Source: Salvelinus alpinus (taxonomy: Eukaryota > Chordata > Actinopteri > Salmoniformes > Salmonidae). From it: a stretch of DNA of 64,000 nt. A program made the position numbers and the translations under genes. The notes beneath the pieces were generated by a model. That model was given only the letters and a program-made list of their open reading frames with translations, was not told where the DNA came from and searched no databases. Shown one piece after another: positions 24,600 to 35,512 of the stretch. Each line of letters opens with the position of its first letter. The first letter of the stretch is position 1. The stretch covers positions 26,233,367-26,297,366 of the forward strand of contig NC_092087.1 in NCBI RefSeq assembly GCF_045679555.1, in the 5' to 3' direction.

Positions 24600-25678
24600 C
24601 TGAAGTGTTGGTACTGCTTGATCTGTGGCAGCGGCCTGAAGTACGGAGTCAGGTGTTGTTGCCAGCCATAGCTTTCCACCTGCACTGTACCATCATCCAG
24701 TCCAACCAGCTGTGGGATGTTGACCCCTGTCAAAGTGCTGTCCTTCACATGATGACTGCGCTACTGCCTTTGCTGTATGACATGCCTTCATCAATCAAGT
24801 AGTCGACTTGCTGTGGTATTCCTTCACAGCAGACACCAAACAAGTCATACTTGCGAGGAGTTAAAAGTAGATGGGACCTGGCTGCATAGGGTCAGAAGGA
24901 TAGTGCACCTGCAAACAACAAAAGAACATTAAGAAATTACAATGAATTGTCTCAGTCTGTCTTTACACAGCTCAGTGAAAGGTATTTGCCTGTCTCCCAT
25001 ATATATATATATTTTTAGTGTCTATCCATCTATGTCCTTAAATCAGTATAAAGGAGGAAATGTTGCTTACTTGTTGAGCAAACCCAGAGACAACTGCAAG
25101 CCTTGACAGGGGTAGTCTTGCAGTCAGCAACCATCTTCTGGTAGACAGATCGCTCACTGAACAAGCAGGAAATGCTGCTCTTGCTTCTTCAGCTTGGCTG
25201 ACTTAACAGCTTCTGGCAGATTATCAAGTCTTCAGATCTGCCAGTTGTTCCCCTGGCACTGCCAGCACAGGTCTGTCCTGGGCTTAGTGCTTGAGCTGTG
25301 GCGCAGCAATTTTCGCCACAGGTTCCTGAAGGAAGACAGCCCGACTACACGTACATCTGGAAAATACCAAAATAATGTGAGATCAATAAAAGTAGTGCCA
25401 ATTATGTTGGAGGTCAATTAAATAATCAAAACGTCTTTATGCTTTACATTACAAGGAATCAATGACAACACTTGGTGATACGCCACACTGCTGCTTTTGC
25501 CACATGGGATGGCAGTAGCTTGCCACCAAAAGTGTTTGTGTCTTGGGTGTCCTCCTAGTAATACTATTGCCTTATCCTCTGCGTAGTTGTTGATAAAGTT
25601 CACCACTTGCTGCAAGTCCCCAGGCTTCAGGTGTAACCTGTGCTTGCTTGGGCCAGCTCTCTTTTTGATGGGAGGCAT
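24600..25678 (-). pseudogene. broken intron-containing coding region inside repeat copy B
   Basis: On the minus strand an ATG at 25678 opens a frame beginning MPPIKKRAGPSKHRL, followed by the segment QQVVNFINNYAEDKAIVL. After an apparent intron ending in a pyrimidine-rich tttccag acceptor near 25358, a second block reads VVGLSSFRNLWRKLL and then TKPRTDLCWQCQGN, with a CxxC pair that could bind metal (25237-25357). A third block continues in shifted frames to about 25080. A fourth, at about 24600-24905, contains remnants readable as HYPSDPMQPGPIYF and GVCCEG-like text broken by frameshifts. I associate this with a repeated, uncharacterised protein family seen many times in fish genomes, but I cannot name a function. 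The frameshifts and stops make it a relic. The retained introns show it is not a processed pseudogene. Confidence 0.5.
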
Positions 25679-26008
25679 TAGACCATTCTCCTTGTGTGAC
25701 TGGTGGAGGAGAGTCAGGTGTGTTCTACTGTTGCTGAAAGACTAATTCCAGGTACAAATATTTTAGCATTATTATAAAATAGATGCGAAATGGCATTCTG
25801 AGATATCACTACACACAGTTCATACACATAATGTTAGCTAGCAAGCCAGCCATCTAATGTCAGCTAGCTAGCTAACAGCAAGCTTTAACTTGGGGTCTTT
25901 TGTTTAGACATGTTGCTACCTAGCCAGCTAAACAATTAACCATAATCCCAATCCATAGAGTACTAGCATAGAAACCGATTGGCATAGCTAGCTAAAGTTA
26001 ACCAAATA

Positions 26009-26398
26009 CAGTGGGGCAAAAAAGTATTTAGTCAGCCACCAATTGTGCAAGTTCTCCCACTTAAAAAGATGAGAGAGGCCTGTAATTTTCATCATAGGTA
26101 CACTTCAACTATGACAGACAAAATGAGAAGAAAAAAAATCCAGGAAATCACATTGTAGGATTTTTAATGAATTTATTTGCAAATTATGGTGGAAAATAAG
26201 TATTTGGTCACCTACAAACAAGACAGATTTCTGGCTCTCACAGACCTGTAACTTCTTCTTTAAGAGGCTCCTCTGTCCTCCACTCGTTACCTGTATTAAT
26301 GGCACCTGTTTGAACTTGTTAGATGAGCAAGTTCTCATCTTTTTAAGTGGGAGAACTTGCACAATTGGTGGCTGACTAAATACTTTTTTGCCCCACTG
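26009..26398. mobile_element. Tc1/mariner-type MITE with ~60-bp inverted termini
   Basis: It starts CAGTGGGGCAAAAAAGTA and ends in the exact reverse complement. The inverted repeats extend about 60 bp (26009-26070 against 26333-26398). It is flanked by TA on both sides (26007-26008 and 26399-26400). Copy A shows the empty site as accaactaggttcaatg near 20521. The interior (330 bp or less) has no transposase. Confidence 0.95.
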
Positions 26399-27224
26399 TA
26401 GGTTCAATGTTAGCTAGCAAGCCAGCCATCAAACTTCAGCTAGCTAGCTAACAGCAAGCTTAAACTTGCAATGAAAACATTGACAAAATTAGAAACGTAT
26501 AATATCTGAATCTGTAGCTAGACTCTTACCCATATACATGGATGAAAGAAAGATGGATGAAAGCTTCACAGCAGACTGCAACCCCTTTCATTAAATAAGA
26601 CAACCTGTGTTGTTTAGTTTGCACAGACATTCCACTGATTTCAAAACTCAATCAACTTCTTCCATGACAACACTGTTGATTTCCGTTTCTTCCCCATCAC
26701 TGGCATCAGAAGACAATGTCTTCTTCAATTAAAATGTTTATCAGAGATCGTCCTCCAGAAAGTAGTCCATCACAACTTTTTCCCACTGACCTTTGTCGAT
26801 AGCACCTGATAAATTCAGGGCAGCAATGTTATTGGAAGCGATAGCAACATATTTGCAGTAACAAATATGTTGCATAACAAGCAGCTCATTTTATAGACAC
26901 AAGATGATGCTATACCGCAGACCAATCTGAAACTCATCTCTCGGCATGTCCAGCCCACTCATTATCTTAGCCAATCATGGCTAGTGGGAAGGTTCCTCTC
27001 TTTTTCTTTGGCTAAACCAACAGGGCTCGTAATTGAACAATTTTATTCGTATTTACAGATGGCATAAAAGTTTGTTAAGGCACATGAAAGTTCACATGTT
27101 CAAAAAGGCATTTCCGACCCCCCCAAAAAAAGCATTTAGATAAAAAACATGTTTTACGTTCAAACGGCTCTCCTGTGAAGTCGTGACTTGTGACATACGC
27201 CTAGTTTCCTGAAATGGGTCAGAG

Positions 27225-27745
27225 TATATGGCGAGCGACTGAAGCTCATTGGTTGAACTCAAATTGCTAGGGGGCTGTCCCACTTGAGGGGGGGGGGGGG
27301 GAATAGCAAAGCACAGCTTCCAGAGAAACAGTTGCTTAAAAAATAGGGATTTTGTGGCGAAACAGTAATTCTGCTCATAGGATTATGCATGTATGAACTA
27401 CACATTGACACATACAGCCCAAAGCGTTTTTTTTTTAATGCCAGGGTTGGCATTCCTGTTGTATTAAAACATTCTTGTTGAACAGGACCTGTTCTCCAGC
27501 AGAAGGCTGAACAGATATGATTAACAACGAGGTGCCACCAGAGACAATCATGATGAATGTGGTTTCTGTTGTTTGGCACGCTAAGTATGAGAGATTGATC
27601 ACTCCCCGACATGTCAGAATGCCAGGTATTATGTTGTACTTTCCTGGGGGTTCTGACCATGCCATGCCATAACAATATGCCACTGACCTGGCATAGACTT
27701 TTCCTAGAAACACTGCTCATTAAAGAACTAACCTGCCTGTGTTCA
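27225..27745. other. unannotated DNA with a poly-G run
   Basis: A run of about 15 G occurs at 27287-27301. Overlapping minus-strand open frames of 153 and 92 codons (27259-27720) have no motif I recognise, and I do not consider them genes. Confidence 0.4.
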
Positions 27746-27749
27746 GTTC

Positions 27750-28375
27750 TTTGGTCAGATTAGGTGAGTGTCCAAACTAGCTCCGGACATTCTGGTGAAT
27801 CGATGCTACATATTCACAATGTATAACCACGGTTTGCAGCTCTAAATATGCACATTTTCGAACAAAACATAAGTGTATTGTATAACCTGATGTTATAAGA
27901 CTGTCATCTGATGAAGTTGGTCAAGGTTAGTGATTAATTTTATATCTTTTGCTGGTTTTTGCGATCGCTACCTTTTGCTGCTAATAAATGCATTTGTGTG
28001 TTTGGCTATTGTGGTAAGCTAATATAATGCTATATTGTGTTTTCGCTGTAAAACACTTTAAAACAAATCTGAAATATTGGCTGGATTCACAAGATGTTTA
28101 TCTTTCATTTGCTGTACACCATGTATTTTTCATAAATGTTTTATGATGAGTATTTAGGTATTTCACGTTGCTCTATGTAATTATTCTGGCTGCTTTGGTG
28201 ATATTTTTGATGGTAGCTGCAATGTAAAACTATGATTTATACCTCAAATATGCACATTTTCGAACAAAACATACATTTATTGTATAACATGTTATAAGAC
28301 TGTCATCTGATGAAGTTGTTTCTTGGTTAGTGACTAATTATATCTCTATTTGGTCGGTTTTGTGACCATAACGTT
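27750..28375 (-). mobile_element. reversed partial copy of the TTAA-site repeat
   Basis: The plus-strand segments aaatatgcacattttcgaac, ctgtcatctgatgaagttg and ctggattcacaagatg are the complements of segments in 21669-23406. Two tandem internal units are seen here too. The termini are not preserved. Confidence 0.75.
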
Positions 28376-28448
28376 GGCCACAGTGACAAAGCAGAGTACC
28401 ACATCTCAGAGAGAATAACTCAAAGGTAAACTGTAGGGAAAACAATGT

Positions 28449-30060
28449 AAAATCAAATTGTATTTGTCACATGCGTCGTACACAAAAGGTGTAGACTATC
28501 AGTGAAATTATTACTTACGGGTCCTTCCCAATGATGCAGAGAGAAAAGAAGATAAATAATAGAAAAGTAATAACATGAAGAATAAATACAATGAGTAACG
28601 ATAACTTGGTTATATACACAGGGTACCAGTTACGAGTCGATGTGCAGGGGTACGACGTAATTGAGGTAGATATGTACATATAGATAACAAACAGTAACAG
28701 CAGCGTACGTTATGAGTCAATAGAGTTGGTGCAAAAAGGGTCAATGCAGATAGTTACATAGTTAACCAATAGCTATCCAGACTAACTATTTAGCAGTTTT
28801 ATGGCTTGGGGGGCTGTTCAGTGTCCTCTAAGTCCCAAACTTGGTGCATCAGTACCGCTTGCCGTGCTGTAGCAGAGAGAACAGTCTATGAGTTGTGTGG
28901 CTCGAGTCTGACAATTTTTAGGGCCTTCTTTTGACACGCCTGGTATAGATGTCCTAGATGGTAGGGAGTTCGACCCCAGGGATGTACTGGGCCGTACGCA
29001 CTTTACGCACCTTGTGGTTGGATGCCAAGCAGTTGCCACACCAAGCGGTGATGCAGCCAGTGAAGATGATCTCAATGGTGCAGCTGTAGAACTTTGAGGA
29101 TCTGAAGGCCGGTGCCAAATCTTTTCAGCCTCCTGAGGTGGAAGAGGCGTTGTCATGCCCCCGTCACCACTGTGTTGGTGTGTGGACCATCATAATTCCT
29201 TAGTGATGAGGACGCCGAGGAACTTGAAGCTCTCGCCCTGCTCCACTACAGGCCCATCGATGTGGATGGGCGTGTGCCCGATCCTCTGTTTCCTGTAGTC
29301 CATGATCAGCTCCTTTGTCTTGCTGACGTTGAAAGAGAGGTTGTTGTCCTGGCACCACACTGCCAGGTCTCTGTCCTCCTCCCTGTAGGCTGTCTCGTTG
29401 TCGGTGATCAGGCCTACCACCGGCATGTCGTCTGCAAACTTAATGATGGTGTTGGAGTCGTGAGCAACCCCACAGTCTTGGTTGAACAGGGAGTACAGGT
29501 GGGGACTAGACACGGAGGACCCTCAGGGGTGTGTGCTGAGGGTCAGTGTGGTGGATGTGTTGTTGCTTACCCTCACCACCTGTGGTGGCCCGTCAGGAAG
29601 TCCAGGATCCAGTTACAGAGGGAGGTGATTAATCCCAGGGTCCTTATCTTAGTGATAGCTTGGAGGGCACTATTGTGTGGAATGCTGAGTTGTAGTCAAT
29701 TAATAGCATTCTCACGTAGGTGTTCCTTTTGTCAAGGTGGGAAAGGGCAGTGTGGAGTGCAATAGAGTTTGAGTCATCTGTGGATCTGTTGGGGCGGGTT
29801 AGGGTTAGGGTTAGGGTTAGGGTTACCAATTGGAGTGGTCCAGGGTGGCTGGGATGATGGTGTTGATGTGAGCCAGGACCAGCCTTTCAAAGAATTTCAT
29901 AGCTACAGATGTGAGTGCTACGGGGCGATAGTCATTTCACAGGTTGCCTTGGCGTTCTTGGGCACAGGGACTATAGTGGTCTGCTTGCAACATGTAGGTA
30001 TTAAAGACTGCGTCAGAGAGAGGTTGAAAATGTCAGTGAAGACACTTGCCAGCTTGAGGT
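28449..30060 (-). mobile_element. LINE subfamily A, minus strand, 5'-truncated
   Basis: The 3' end is at the left (aatcaaattgtatttgtcac). The C-terminal RT region is readable on the minus strand at 28818-29156. The palm and adjacent parts lie at 29190-29513, with SPHLYSLFNQDCG, IIKFADDMPVVGLITD and VEQGESFKFLGVLI. The first palm motif is in [17 protein letters not shown] (about 29650-29720). A five-copy telomere-type repeat interrupts the RT at 29796-29825. Upstream RT sequence fades out at about 30060. Stops and shifts make it inactive. Confidence 0.85.
29796..29825 (+). repeat. interstitial telomere-type repeat (GGGTTA)5 inside LINE
   Basis: Five perfect GGGTTA units lie between ggatctgttggggc and ccaattggagtgg. 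The corresponding place in the plus-strand LINE at 7830-7850 encodes [11 protein letters not shown] without any repeat. The array therefore interrupts the RT coding sequence. Confidence 0.95.
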
Positions 30061-30088
30061 GTGGATAGATACACTATAAGATGTTTGA

Positions 30089-30188
30089 TGGTATTTATTT
30101 TACCTTTATTTAACCAGGTAGGCCAGTTGAGAACAAGTTCTCATTTACAACTGCGACCTGGCCAAGCTAAAGCAAAGCAGTGTGACAA
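30089..30188 (-). repeat. 3' tail of LINE family C, minus strand
   Basis: The sequence tttacctttatttaaccagg followed by taggccagttgagaac and acaactgcgacctgg is the reverse complement of the 3' end at 3035-3112. Only the last ~100 bp are present. Confidence 0.8.
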
Positions 30189-31446
30189 AAACAGAGTTAT
30201 GACCATCATGATGGCACAATGTGAAACTGAATCCTGTGGTGACAAAGGGAGTAAATGTGAAAACATTGCAGCTGGGGCTGCAGAGGGCTAATCTCACGGC
30301 TTCAGGCTGCTTCGCATACCTTCCCCTTGGGCTAGGAGGGGAACCGAATAAGCCGGCATGAAGCACTAGCTGTATCACTTACACAAACTGGACTTTTCCC
30401 AAACCGCTGAACACAGCTGAGCTGACCATCCAGTGGCCGGACCAGGCACTCTGTAGTAATGGAGTGACCCCCCATCTGTGGTAAAACATTCACATGGGCA
30501 CACAATGAACACAAAATGACCAACACCACTCTACACTGATCCTACTTTCAACGGTTTTCTAGGATGGTTTTAATTTCCTTCTTTGGATGATGAATGGATA
30601 TCCTACAATAGGATGAAGTCATTCTAAATTATTTTATCGCAACAGTTTTCCAAAGTTTATAGGAGACACCATAACCGAAGAAGTCCTAATCTGTTTCATA
30701 AGTAAGTTTGGGATATATAGTGAAATCATATTTGCCCCCTTTCTGGTTTTCTGTATATTTTTGACACTGAATGTTATCAGATAAAGGAAACAAATAACAA
30801 ACATTTGACAATTATATAGATCTTTTTTTTTAACTATAAACAAAATTATGCCCCTGTGTGAAAAGTAATTGCTCCCTTACACTCAATAACTGATTGTGCC
30901 ACCTTTAGCTGCAATGACTGATCAACAACTACAGGAAGCATTTGGTTACAATCTCTCACATTACTGTGTAGGGATTTTGGTCCACTCTTCCATACAGAAC
31001 GGCTTTAACGCAGCAATTTTTTTTCTTTTTGCAGGAAATGCTCGTTTCAGGTCCTGCCACAAAATCACATTCCGGTTTAGGTCTGGACTTTGACTAGGCC
31101 ATTCCAAAACTTTACATTTGTTGCTTTTCAGCCATTCTGATGTAGACTTGCATGTGTGTTTTGGATCATTGTCTTGCTACGTGACCCAGCTGCGCTCAGC
31201 TTCAGCTCACGGACAGACAGCTTGACATTCTCCTGTAGAATTGTCTGACAGAGCAGAATTCATGGTTTCTACAATGGCAGCAAAGCATCCCCAAACCAAC
31301 ACATTACCACCACCATGCTTAACCATTGGTATGAAGTTCCTACTGTGGAATGCAGTGTTCGGTTTTCGCCTGACATAACGTGACCCATGTCGTCCAAAAA
31401 GTAGACTCAAGTTTGCCAAAAAGCACCTGGAAGCATCTGGATGATC

Positions 31447-31906
31447 TTATTTATTTATTTTTTACCCCTTTTTTTCTCTCCAATTTCATGGTATCCAATG
31501 ATAGTAGTTACAGTCTCGTCTCATTTTCTGCAACTCCAGTTCGGACTCGGGAGAGGCGAAGGTCGAGAGCCATGCGTCCTCCGAAACACAACCCAACCTG
31601 CTTCTTGACACAACGCACATCCAACCCGGAAGCCAGCCGCACCAATGTGTCGGAGGAAACACCGTACACCTGGCGACCTGGTCAGCGTGCACTGTGCACG
31701 GACCGCCACAGGAGTCGCTAGTGCGCGATGAGACAAGGATATCCCTGCCGGCCAAACCCTCCCTAACCCGGACGACGCTGGGCCAATTGTGTGTCGCCCC
31801 ATGGACCTCCCGGTCGTGGCCGGCTGCTGCGACAGAGCCTGGGCTCAAACCCAGAATCTCTGGTGGCACAGCAATGCCTTAGACCACTGCGCCACCCGGG
31901 AGGCCC
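31447..31906 (-). repeat. full-length tRNA-derived SINE in Tc1-like transposase relic
   Basis: This 460-bp minus-strand SINE is flanked by 14-bp duplications gcatctggatgatc (31433-31446) and gcatctgaatgatc (31907-31920), which differ at one base. The head, at the right, complements ccactgcgccacccgggagg. The A-rich end is at the left (ttatttatttattttttac on the plus strand). It is the longest copy of this SINE in the window and serves as reference for the deleted copy at 10110-10414. Confidence 0.92.
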
Positions 31907-31980
31907 GCATCTGAATGATCGTCAAGACTCCTGGAAGATTGTTTTATGGAGAGATTAGATAAGTGGAACTTTTTGAACGA

Positions 31981-32979
31981 CATTGGTTTTCGCCAGATAT
32001 GATACAACCTAACAAGTGGGCAATTACTTTTTCACACAGGGGCATTGGTTTTCGCCAGATATGATACAACCTAACAAGTGGGCAATTACTTTTTCACACA
32101 GGGGCATTGGTTTTCGCCAGATATGATACAACCTAACAAGTGGGCAATTACTTTTTCACACAGGGGCATTGGTTTTCGCCAGATATGATACAACCTAACA
32201 AGTGGGCAATTACTTTTTCACACAGGGGCATTGGTTTTCGCCAGATATGATACAACCTAACAAGTGGGCAATTACTTTTTCACACAGGGGCATTGGTTTT
32301 CGCCAGATATGATACAACCTAACAAGTGGGCAATTACTTTTTCACACAGGGGCATTGGTTTTCGCCAGATATGATACAACCTAACAAGTGGGCAATTACT
32401 TTTTCACACAGGGGCATTGGTTTTCGCCAGATATGTACAACCTAACAAGTGGGCAATTACTTTTTCACACAGGGGCATTGGTTTTCGCCAGATATGATAC
32501 AACCTAACAAGTGGGCAATTACTTTTTCACACAGGGGCATTGGTTTTCGCCAGATATGTACAACCTAACAAGTGGGCAATTACTTTTTCACACAGGGGCA
32601 TTGGTTTTCGCCAGATATGATACAACCTAACAAGTGGGCAATTACTTTTTCACACAGGGGCATTGGTTTTCGCCAGATATGATACAACCTAACAAGTGGG
32701 CAATTACTTTTTCACACAGGGGCATTGGTTTTCGCCAGATATGTACAACCTAACAAGTGGGCAATTACTTTTTCACACAGGGGCATTGGTTTTCGCCAGA
32801 TATGATACAACCTAACAAGTGGGCAATTACTTTTTCACACAGGGGCATTGGTTTTCGCCAGATATGATACAACCTAACAAGTGGGCAATTACTTTTTCAC
32901 ACAGGGGCATTGGTTTTCGCCCGATATGATACAACCTAACAAGTGGGCCATTACTTTTTCACACAGGGGCATTGGGTGT
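31981..32979. repeat. 62-bp tandem array, 16 copies, made from a Tc1-like inner terminal repeat
   Basis: Copies of the unit beginning cattggttttcgccagatat start at 31981, 32043, 32105, 32167, 32229, 32291, 32353, 32415, 32476, 32538, 32599, 32661, 32723, 32784, 32846 and 32908, with a partial copy at 32970. The period is 62 bp, or 61 bp in three copies that read gatatgtac in place of gatatgatac. The unit contains ggcaattactttttcacaca, the complement of the transposon's other inner end at about 30848-30880. Copies are almost identical, and only the last has two further substitutions. Confidence 0.98.
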
Positions 32980-33367
32980 TGCATAACTGTTTAATTTTTT
33001 TTTTAATAAGTGTCAAATGTTTGTTATTTGTTCGCTTGGGTCCCTTTATCTATATATTAGGTTTGGTTGAAGATCTGATAACATTCAGTGTCAAAAATAT
33101 ACAGAAACACAGAAAACCAGAAAGTGGGCAAATTTGATTTCACGGCGCTATATATCAAAAAATTACTTATGAAACAGAGAAGGACTTTTCGGTTATGGTG
33201 TCTTCCATAACTTCAAAGCTTTGGAAAACGGCTGCAATAAAATAATTTAGAATGACTTAGGATAACTAACCTTAACCCCTAGCCTAGCTTAATGTTAGCC
33301 ACTGAGCTAGCATTAGCCACCTAGGTAACTTTAACCACGACAAATTGGAATTCATAATATAAAATTC

Positions 33368-33963
33368 CTCCACAACTGCACCACCCGCAACTGTAGGGCT
33401 CTCAATGTAGGGCTCTCCAGAGGGTGGTGCGGTCTGCCCAACGCATCACCGGGGGCACACTGCTTGCCCTCCAGGACACCTACAGCATCCGATGTCACAG
33501 GAAGGCCAAAAAGATCATCAAGGACATCAACCACCCGAGCCAAGGCCTGTTCACCCCGCTATCATCCAGAAGACAAGGTCAGTACAGTGCATCAAAGCTG
33601 GGACCAAGACACTGAAAACCAGCTTCCATCTCAAGGCCATCAGACTGTTAAATAGCCATCACTAGCTGGCTACCACCCGGTTACTCAACCCTGCATCTTA
33701 GAGGCTGCTGCCCTATGTACATAGAATCACTGGTCACTTTAAGAATGGAACACTAGTCACTTTAATAATGTTTACATACTGCTTTACTCATTTCATATGT
33801 ATATACTGTATTTTAGTCAATGCCACTGACATTGCTCGTCCTAATATTTATATATTTATTTTAGATGTGGGTATTGTTAGATACTACTACACTGCTGGAG
33901 TTAGGAACACAAGCATTTTGCTACAACCACAATAACATCTGCTAAATATGTGTATGTGACCAA
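33368..33963 (+). mobile_element. LINE subfamily B 3' fragment
   Basis: The end of the RT C-terminal domain is readable at 33424-33660 (VRSAQRITGGTLLALQDTYSIRC, then HRKAKKIIKDI). The 3' UTR follows to 33963, with aatcactggtcactttaa and ttgctacaaccacaat. A 19-bp segment, gtagggctctc plus neighbours, is locally duplicated at 33392-33418. It is a 5'-truncated insertion. Confidence 0.88.
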
Positions 33964-33969
33964 TTGATA

Positions 33970-34036
33970 ACGATCAGTGTAAAAAAAATATATGCAAAAA
34001 TCAGAAAGGGGACAAATACTTTTTCATGGCACTGTA
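33970..34036. repeat. Tc1-like terminal fragment
   Basis: The segment caaaaatcagaaagggga followed by aaatactttttcatggcac and a TA resembles the outer end of a Tc1-like element such as the arm at 33100-33150. Only one end is present. Confidence 0.55.
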
Positions 34037-34554
34037 GGGTCCATTGCTGTACAGTTCTGTTCTGTTTGTTTCCTTTTATCCCAGGAAAACAAAGAGACTT
34101 TAATGAAGGAGGCACTCATGCCCCACCATCCTGTCCACCACAGTAGAATGAGTGTTTCTGGGTATACAGTGCATTCAGAAAGTGTTCTTTGACTTTTTCC
34201 ACATTTTGTTACGTTACATCTTTATTCTAAAATGAATTAAAAAATATGTTTTCCACGTCAATCTGCACACAGTACCCCATAATGACAAAGCAAAACAGGA
34301 TCTTAGACATTTTTGCAAATTTCTTCGATTTAAAAAACAGAAATACCTTATTCACATAAGTATTCAGACCCTTTGCTATGGGACTCAAAATTGAGCTCAG
34401 GTGAAACCTCTTTCCATTGATCATCCTTGATGTTTCTACAACTTGATTGGAGTCCACCTGCGGTAAATTAAATTGATTGGACATGATTTGGAAAGGCACA
34501 CACCTGTCTATATAAGGTCCCACAGTTGACAGTGCATGTCAGAGTAAAAACCAA

Positions 34555-35375
34555 GCCATGTGGTTGAAGGAATTGTCCGTAGAACCGAGACTGGATTGTG
34601 TCGAGGAACAGATCTGGGGAAGGGTACCACAACATTTCTGCAGCATTGAAGGTCCCCAAGAACACAGCAGCCTCCATCATTCTTAAATGTAAGAAGTTTG
34701 GAATCATCAAGACTCTTCCTAAATCTGGCCGCCCGTCAGGGAGGTGACCAAGAACCCGATGGTCACTCTGACAGAGATCTTCCGCTGTAGAGATGGGAGA
34801 ACAACCATCTCTGCAGCACTCCACCAATCAGGCCTTTATGGTAGAGTCGTCAGATGGAAGCCACTCCTCAGTAAAAGGCACATGACAGCTTGCTTTCAGT
34901 TTGCCAAAAGGCACCTAAAGGACACTCAGACCATGAGAAACAAGATTATGTTGTCTGATGAAACCAAGATTGAACTCTGTGGCCTGAATGCCAAGCCTCA
35001 CGTCTGGAGGAAACCTGGCACCATCCCTATCGTGAAGCGCGGTGGTGGCAGCATCATGCTGTGGGGAAGCTTTTCAGCGGCAGGGATTGGGAGACTAGTC
35101 AGGATCGAGGGAAAGATGAACGAAGCAAAGTACAGAGAGACCCTTGATGAAAACCTGCTCCGGAGTGCTCAGAACGTCCGACTGTGGTAAAGAGTCACCT
35201 TCCAACAGGACAATTACTCTAAGCACACAGCCAAGACAATGCAGGAGTGGCTTCGGGACAAGTCTCTGCATGTCTTTGAGTGGACCAGCCAGAGCCCGGA
35301 CTTGAACCTGATCGAACATCTTTAGAGAGACCTGAAAATAGCTCTGCAGAGACACTCACCATCTAACCATCTTAT
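34555..35375 (+). pseudogene. Tc1-like transposase relic
   Basis: The longest open stretch, 34744-35190, includes the helix-turn-helix tail region and the catalytic domain start. It shows IMLSDETKIELCG (first catalytic Asp) and KRGGGSIMLWGSFSAAG. After a stop (taa at 35188-35190) the frame continues as [18 protein letters not shown] with the second Asp, then [10 protein letters not shown] with the third acidic residue, immediately followed by a stop (tag, about 35322). The remaining DD34E pattern identifies the family. Premature stops and a frameshift near 34740 inactivate it. Confidence 0.85.
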
Positions 35376-35512
35376 GTAAATGTGATATTTCAGTTTATTT
35401 GATACATTTGCACAAATTTCTAAACCTGTTTTTCTTTGTCATTATGTGTCACACCCTGATCTGTTTCACTTGTCCTTGTGATTGTCTCCATCCCCTCCTG
35501 GTGTCTCTGTCT

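Larger units (their letters stand above)
21430..27221 (+). repeat. large dispersed repeat, copy B, with nested insertions
   Basis: This copy shares its left arm (21437-21668, then 23407-23633) and right arm (about 25800-27221) with copy A at 19.6-21.35 kb. It additionally contains a minus-strand intron-containing coding relic at 24600-25678. Three later insertions interrupt it: a TTAA-site repeat (21669-23406), an hAT-like element (23634-24193) and a Tc1-like MITE (26009-26398). The internal segment could be what an autonomous or gene-carrying form of the repeat contains. The alternative is that copy B is simply the original locus and copy A a deleted duplicate. Confidence 0.7.
30616..33258 (-). 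mobile_element. Tc1-like element with long inverted arms, transposase relic, SINE and 62-bp array
   Basis: The left arm (30616-30835) and right arm (about 32990-33258) are inverted copies of each other, for example tcattctaaattattttat at 30619 and its complement ending at 33255. Inside, a minus-strand transposase relic (about 30900-31430) contains MVKHGGGNVLVWGCFAA, typical of the DDE domain of Tc1-like enzymes. The relic is split by a SINE at 31447-31906. The right inner repeat is expanded into a tandem array at 31981-32979. Several frameshifts and the insertion rule out activity. Confidence 0.8.

Noticed and set aside
27259..27720. 153-codon minus-strand frame near the poly-G run
   Set aside because: No motif, splice pattern or homology that I can recognise. 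Two overlapping frames are open, which suggests chance.
29262..29765. 167-codon plus-strand frame
   Set aside because: It is antisense to a recognisable LINE RT on the minus strand.
31981..32979. Possible CRISPR-like array (regular 62-bp repeats)
   Set aside because: Units abut with no unique spacers, the genome is vertebrate, and the unit matches a transposon end.
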